Origin: Trichobilharzia regenti
Lineage: Eukaryota; Platyhelminthes; Trematoda; Strigeidida; Schistosomatidae
Length of the DNA: 64,000 nt
NCBI GenBank assembly: GCA_944472135.2
Contig: OX235265.1
Location: 58,911,112-58,975,111, forward strand
Direction of reading: 5' to 3'
The notes below the pieces were generated by a model. That model saw only the letters and a program-made list of their open reading frames with translations, searched no databases and was not told the DNA's origin. This document shows, piece after piece, positions 58,039 through 64,000 of the stretch. Numbering within the stretch: position 1 is the stretch's first letter; each line of letters starts with the position of its first letter. The position numbers and the translations under genes are program-made.

Positions 58039-59004
58039 ATATTCTATGTACATAAGCATATATATAATTGTAGAACCAGAAGAAGGAATTATCGAAAAGG
58101 ATATCCTTTCTCATTCTTTTTGTTTTTTCTAAATATCTGAATGAATATTTTCAATTTATTCAGGAAATGTCGTTTGCAAGCAAAGTGCTGAAGTTAATGA
58201 GTCACGTCTCCACGGATGATACTGGTATGGATGATCAATATACAGCGTGAAACAAACAAAGTTAATTGGGATATTAGTAGTTAGTTGGTGACGACCTTAA
58301 AAATGTTGCAATTAGTGCAATCAGCGGACCATAAAAGATTACAAAGTGATATCCATCATATGACAGCACAATATAAAAACGCACCAAACAACAGCTTCAC
58401 TAATCATGGTATCTGCTTACAGAAGAGAAAAAGGGAAGTAAGCAGGTCAATTTGAATTGATCAATGTATTACTAAACCAACAAGTATATCGCTGCTCATA
58501 TGGAGCATTACAATTTCCATTTCTGTGGTAGGTGAAATATTTGTATCACCTGGTGAAGTGCCTTCGATAGATGAACATTTTCGCAAGACATAAGAAAAAT
58601 CTACTTTCAGTGGATTTTTTTAAGGAACATGAATCCGATAAAAGAAGTTAAATACATGAATAACATAATTCAGTTCATCTCTGGCCTTTGTCTTTGTAAT
58701 TATAAGCATAAAAGAAAGTAATATTTTAAAAAAAGTACAGCACTTTGCAGTGAAATATTTATTTTTACCTTCCTTTACATAGGTGTTAAGAAGTAATGAT
58801 ATTCTTTGTTCCAATCACCAGGCCCATGAGTTAGACTGAAACTTATAATCCAACTGTCAAACAAAATGTTAAAAACTCCAACTTTATTGGAAATATCTTA
58901 TTCATTCTATGTTGTCAGATGCACATAAGCAATTAGAAAGGAAACAGCAATAATACAGACAGACGATTTCCATGTGGATATTATAGATGGAAAAAACACC
59001 TGTC
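58039..59004. other. Gene-free stretch
   Basis: AT-rich DNA with no recognised exon or repeat. The 64-codon minus-strand frame at 58620-58814 lacks motifs. Confidence 0.3.
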
Positions 59005-59600
59005 AGTTAATCACTAACTGACTGAGCTTTAACGTAGAACATTGCACAGAAGCACAGAAGTTTAAGTCGCTACACACCATGACGCACACAAACATAGAGA
59101 AGGGAGAAGAAAATTTCAAAAGAACTATAATTAGCATAAGTATAAGAAAGAAAGAATGGTAACGTGGAGAAACATGAGGACTTATTGAATTTGAAGGACT
59201 GCGAAGAATGAACACAACTGCGCCACTAAGAATGATTTTCAGCCATACTGTGAGCAGTTTCAAGCCAGTGGTTCTTAGCAACCCGAGGACTCCAATCAAG
59301 CAGTCCACACCTTTCTACCTGCTTTGAGCTAACTGTCAAACTCCACTGATTGATTCCATGTTTCTGTTTAACTAACCTAGTCCTATGTCAGCACCACTAT
59401 TCATTGAGGAAGAAGGTGACTATGCATGTGCAACACGTTTCTTGGCCATCTCAATTGATTTAGCTTCACAACCTCATCGACTGACTTCCTTCCCTTACAT
59501 CCCACTCTGCCGAAAACCTCGATATTACTCACCATATTATACCACTTAACACGTGGGATAAAACGTTAACATTTGTGGTCAAAAAGTCAACCTGTCAACA
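59005..59600 (-). mobile_element. RTE LINE 3' fragment, old
   Basis: The minus strand aligns with the RTE C-terminal coding region and 3' UTR: the divergent order of 'TTAACGTAGAACATTGCACA', 'GCGCCACTAAGAATGATTTT', 'TCTCAATTGATTTAGCTTCA' and 'ACACGTGGGATAAAACG' follows copy 1 from 34755 to about 35310. Substitutions and small gaps are many and no frame survives. A separate 28-bp piece of a copy 3-type tail ('CTGTCTGTCTGTCTGG') lies at 60016-60042. Confidence 0.65.
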
Positions 59601-60462
59601 GGAACTTACACTCATACTAGTTTGTTCAGAGTTTGTATGAAATTAAAACTTACATATAAACCCCACAACAAAATGAATTGGCAAGAAGGGTTTGAACTTA
59701 TAAAGCACCTTAACTAACGTCCACAACTCATGAATTCTGTGATTATTTATCAAAGCTATGCAGGGGAATGTCGATTTCTCAATCGCAGTCTGAAAGACGA
59801 TTAAAACTAACAGATTCAAGGGCTAGGTGACACATATGAGAATTAATCCCACTGGTGCAAATGTGCTCACGCCTTATTTTCTTATTAGTTATCGCATTTC
59901 TTGATTTAAGATGATATGGTCTATGAATTCACTTCATTTTCCTAATTGTCAATTTCTGCTTCGTCATACTGACTTGAGGTGTGGCTAAGCGAGCAGTTGC
60001 GTATTCAGTAAGTACTGTCTGTCTGTCTGTCTGGATTCAACATAAGTACTACGAGATTCAACAGTAAGTACTACGAGATTTATTGTTGACAGTCACTATG
60101 TTTATCTGTAAACTAACCAAAAAAATAAAGAGAAAAAGGACATAGTGAAGTAATAATAGCATAGTAGTAGTATAATTATAAAGTAGTTTTTCAATACACT
60201 GGGAAATAGTTTTACATAGATAACAGGATAACTAGTCAATAAAATCTTGAGTTTCTGTAGGCTGGAAATATTGGAAACGCCTGTATAAAATAACTAAATG
60301 ATTAGTATTTCAAAGACAGATTTCTCACAACAACAAAAAGTGAAAGGAGAGAATCGCCCTTAATCTGTATAAATGCAAATTTGTTTTATGAGGAAATTCT
60401 AATGATTAAGAGACATCCTTTACTTCCGTATCTACACTTTAAGTAGAAGTAACTGACAGACT

Positions 60463-60697
60463 GTGCGTCGGTGGAATAGCGGTTAGGACACTCGCCAACC
60501 ATGCACATGGTCCGGAGTTCGATCCCCGGCCAACGCACTTTTTTACCTCGCTAAGCCAGATATAAAAAAGGCTGGTAAAGAGGAAAAGGTTGGGTATGAG
60601 GCTAGCCAATCCCATCCTGTAAAATAATCACTGTTACAGGAACTTCAAGCCACTGGCTTGAAACCCTATGCTCCACTGGGGAACGTGAAGGAAAAAA
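60463..60697 (+). repeat. tRNA-headed SINE, family A, with target-site duplication
   Basis: The full-length copy has head 'GTGCGTCGGTGGAATAGCGG' and 'CCGGAGTTCGATCCCCGGCC', body 'GGTTGGGTATGAGGCTAGCC', tail 'GAAACCCTATGCTCCACTGG', then an A-rich end. Flanking direct repeats AACTGACAG (60451-60459 and 60698-60706) are visible, extending imperfectly. Closest in layout to 18480-18707. Confidence 0.85.
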
Positions 60698-60792
60698 AAC
60701 TGACAGCCTAGCTCACATACCGGATTTGAATTAAGCATCCGCTTAAACGAATGAACGTCAAATGACTTGCGGCATGAATTAGGTCAATCGAT

Positions 60793-60925
60793 AGGTGAAC
60801 CGTGTTAGTTGTAAAGAGATTATAAAGAAACTACAAAATGATATCATCTCACGAAACTCATCATCTAAATGCCTTATTCAAATTTATCAAAGGGAATAAT
60901 TGTTTTAGTAATAATAAGTGTTTAA
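60793..60925 (+). repeat. Solo copy of the PLE-flanking repeat
   Basis: The sequence matches the arms of the inverted-repeat PLE cassette at 6320-7032 ('GTTAGTTGTA', 'AAAGAAACTAC', 'AATGATATCATCTC', 'TAAATGCCTTATT', 'TTTATCAAAGGGAATAATTG'), in plus orientation, without any adjacent PLE coding sequence. It may be a solo terminal repeat. Confidence 0.65.
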
Positions 60926-63900
60926 CATTTAAAGTCTTCAAGGAGACAAAAGCATTAAATGGATATATACTATTATGATTTGCAACACTCAAAGTGCCCG
61001 ACCATTGACTCTAAGCGTTCTCAAGACTTTAGCCAAGAAACTTAAAAATTTGCCACTCATACCAGGTCAGTCTGGCTGACGTCTGCTAATAAGGCTTTTT
61101 TACCGTGGTAGTAACACTAGGAATCTGTAACAATATTGCAAATATTTTAGTAAAGCTAACTGGTCTTCATACTTCCTCAAACAAACGCCTAGGCCCTTGA
61201 GCAACAATGAGTGTCAATTACACAAGCTGTTATTGGGCTGAATACTGTGGTCAACTTCCAAGTGTACTATTTGATGCAGAGCAGCACGAGGAAAATGGAT
61301 AATATGATAGTAATAATAATAATAATAGATTAAGAAATACTTGGAGATTAGCTAAAGAACGAACAAGTATACAAAATTATGTGTTCATCAATTCTAATCA
61401 GATACATTATTCGTCCTAATAAATGTGATATATATGCGATATTTTGTGCAATAATAGATCATACAAACCGCATTGGGTGACCAGTACTCATGAGTACGGT
61501 ATGTTACAATGTTAAAGAAAGAAAGGCTTCAGTGGAAACCTACAGAAGCCTGTTTTTGTTTTCTCAGTATTAAATAATGGAAACTAGTCACTTTTCTGGA
61601 AGACAGATCCTGACTGAGACAAAAGAAAAGCTTTAGTATAGCTAGTGTTAAAGCGTGAAGTGTTTTGGACGCCAACAACATTCATTTATCAATCATATAT
61701 TTATAAGACTACTTCAAAAATAGCACTTACAACAGCTTTCTGTATCTGAGTACTGATATAGGTACAGCACTGTTCCTACCTCGTCGTAATAGAGCACAAG
61801 AAATACTTAGTTACTTTGGACATGCCATTTTTACACAAGGCTATGAGCCACGCTTATTGTGTTACGTCTAACAGTATCACCCAAACTAACCAGGTTGAAG
61901 TAGGTGGAGCGGGGCCCAGTGGCAGGAAGCCGAGTGCTTAAACTAGGGAGTTGTGTTTCCACTCAAGAAACGCTGAATTGACAACAGAGTTTAATGTAAT
62001 ATAAAACCATTCAGTTTAAGATACTGACATGTAAACGCGTGACTGTTATCTTAGAACTTTTTCAAAAAGGCCATATACACTACACAAGTATCAGAAGAAT
62101 TTAAGGGATGTAGCTCTGAATCGAATTTAGTTTTCCCCAGTTTCCTATAAAAATAGTAGAGCTAACCCTAACAAGCAATATCTGTTTTGCTTTATTCATG
62201 TTATTATTTCTTCTTAAATGACTGACATGGTCATTATTAAATCTTGCCTTGCTTCTTCCATACTGAGCAAAAATAAACGGTATTTAAGACACAAGTCACA
62301 AATTAATTTTTTTTTAGTCAACCTCAATATGGACAGCTGGACAATAGTGTCAACCATTACGTCATTAGCATGGTTATTAACATAGCATATTATTCTGCAC
62401 GCAACAGAACCCTATAAAAATAACGGCGAAAATCGTTCACAGTGATGTTATTTCAACCCTACTTTATCAAAACATTTATAGTCCTGTTAATGCATACAGT
62501 CTATTCCCTCACCACTTTTCCCTAGCTACCTCTATCACCCACAGTTGATGTTTTATTCATTCAACTTACAGTGGCTATGGAGATTTGAAAAGATACCTAA
62601 CTGTTAGGATTCTTTCCCTTGAGTGACTAACTCTTGAAGCCAGTGATTATGCGGTAAGACCGAACCCAATAGACGGTGACTGCAATATATGGGTAATACA
62701 GATAAGTATGATAAGTTCAGAATTATATGAATAAAACTTTGAAATGTATTATTTTACGACGTCTAACCAAAGAAATAAAGATGAGATATGATTTTCACGG
62801 CGAATTCATTATTAACTGGCAGTTAAAAACATGTTTCACAACACAGTTATACAACATGTAAGTAGAAATTATGGTGGAAAATGGAGCAAAATGAATATAA
62901 CTGGGGAGCTGCGTTTATGAAACAGTCTTCATACTGACTGTAACATTTTTTTCTTTGTTTCATAGTATTCTGCAACCTTCAGTTATCTAGTCTCCGTTCC
63001 TTGCTTCATGTATGAATACACAATAGGACAACATAGACTGTTACGAGGTTAGTATGTCAAGAGAACGAGCAGACTTCATCAACCCTATCGTTAAGAGGAT
63101 GAAAGGTGGGCAGGGAGACCATTCACACCGAGTTTGTTACGTAGTCCATATTTTTTTAAAGTACTGGAATTTACACAACCACAAATTAGTTCGGTTTACT
63201 TTTGTTTCTAAACCGTCGAACGATTTACATGAGAAAACTTAGACTGAAACAACGGAAATGAAGTATGACCAACTTTACGACTTTTATAAAGGTTACCAAC
63301 AAATACATACGAAATTTACTGAATTATATAATTTTTCTCACAAATGTTATTAGGTACGACTAACTCATTTGCATACCATTTTAAATACATACCGTCATGA
63401 GATCAGATGATATGCACAAACTTAGGTATTTTACTTATAAAGTTTTCTGCCTAGCGGTCATGTGAACAAAACACAGAAATGTTATTTATTCTTTGTTACA
63501 CTAGGTGTCCCATTAAGTTTTGATTTCAAAATTTATTAAAGTCAAAAGATGCTCCAGTGGTGATGGTACGATTTGTTACGTGGGGTATATAATTGTCAAA
63601 TGAAGAATTATTAACAACTCAGAAGTCAAATAAAGCTTTACTTGAACGTAACGAAATCATTAAAAGAAAGGTTATTAGTTTTTCTAATACTGCCTACAAG
63701 TTTCACGTTTTATTCCCGGATAAGGATTGAAAATATAGTTAATGTACCTACATGAGTGGAACTGCTATACAGTGCACCCAGCAGATTACACCGGGCACTC
63801 ATTAAACTTAATAAGACGTCACAATATTTCATGTAAGTCGATAGACATAATAACTGGGTGAGTATGAACAGAGTTTGGTGAATGCAAAATCTGTAGGTTA

Positions 63901-64000
63901 ACACATTCGTTATGCACTACTGAAGACTAAAACATCAGAACTGGTGATGATTGAATGAGATTTCAATTTTCAAACATAGGGAAACTATAAGTATTACTAA
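60926..64000. other. Gene-free stretch
   Basis: AT-rich DNA with a T-arm-like repeat remnant at 61845-61935 ('GTAGGTGGAGCGGGGCCC'). Short frames at 63054-63242 (plus) and 63710-63904 (minus) have no motif or splice support. No gene is recognised to the window's end. Confidence 0.3.

Overview
The window looks like AT-rich, intron-rich, repeat-laden nuclear DNA from a schistosome or close trematode relative. The basis is the repeat set: RTE-type LINEs with an apurinic-like endonuclease plus reverse transcriptase (RT), Penelope-like elements (PLEs), a Merlin (IS1016-type) DNA transposon, tRNA-headed SINEs, a hammerhead-bearing Smalpha-like repeat and long (TA)n arrays. The genus is inferred from these families; no database search was possible. 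There are no operons, rRNA genes, CRISPR arrays or bacterial-type signals.

Host gene: the left third (about 2.3-21.7 kb, minus strand) holds exons of one large-intron gene. Four exons can be placed with splice sites and matching phases: 21535-21728, 18856-19127, 4175-4292 and 2275-2601. Joined, they encode a Dbl-homology (DH) RhoGEF module running into the start of a pleckstrin-homology (PH) domain, most like the Lbc/GEF-H1 group. One DH exon between 4.3 and 18.8 kb was not found, and both gene ends lie outside what I could resolve.

Mobile DNA, left to right: a PLE endonuclease remnant bracketed by inverted repeats (6.3-7.0 kb); a 5'-truncated RTE nested inside an older, opposite RTE tail (7.6-9.2 kb); a structurally complete Merlin transposon (11.59-12.76 kb) whose transposase frame becomes continuous if a 26-nt GT-AG segment is removed; a PLE tail (17.4 kb); SINEs and old LINE pieces (18-34 kb); RTE copy 1 (34.7-38.3 kb, minus); a PLE with RT and GIY-YIG domains, its RT split by a (TA)n array (40.6-42.1 kb); RTE copy 2 (42.3-45.8 kb, plus) with an uninterrupted 1101-codon frame; a degraded RTE and an inverted-repeat element (46.3-48.0 kb); RTE copy 3 (51.9-55.6 kb, minus), which appears mosaic; a second inverted-repeat PLE remnant (57.4-58.0 kb); and scattered SINEs and LINE tails to 61 kb.

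Likely interactions: one SINE family shares its 3' tail with an SR2-like RTE LINE, suggesting it borrows that LINE's machinery. RTE copies 1 and 2 are almost identical and inverted, so they are probably young. The most notable observations are the Merlin element with its possible micro-intron, the PLE endonuclease cassettes in inverted repeats, the mosaic RTE, and the hairpin carrying a hammerhead-like core at 5.2 kb.
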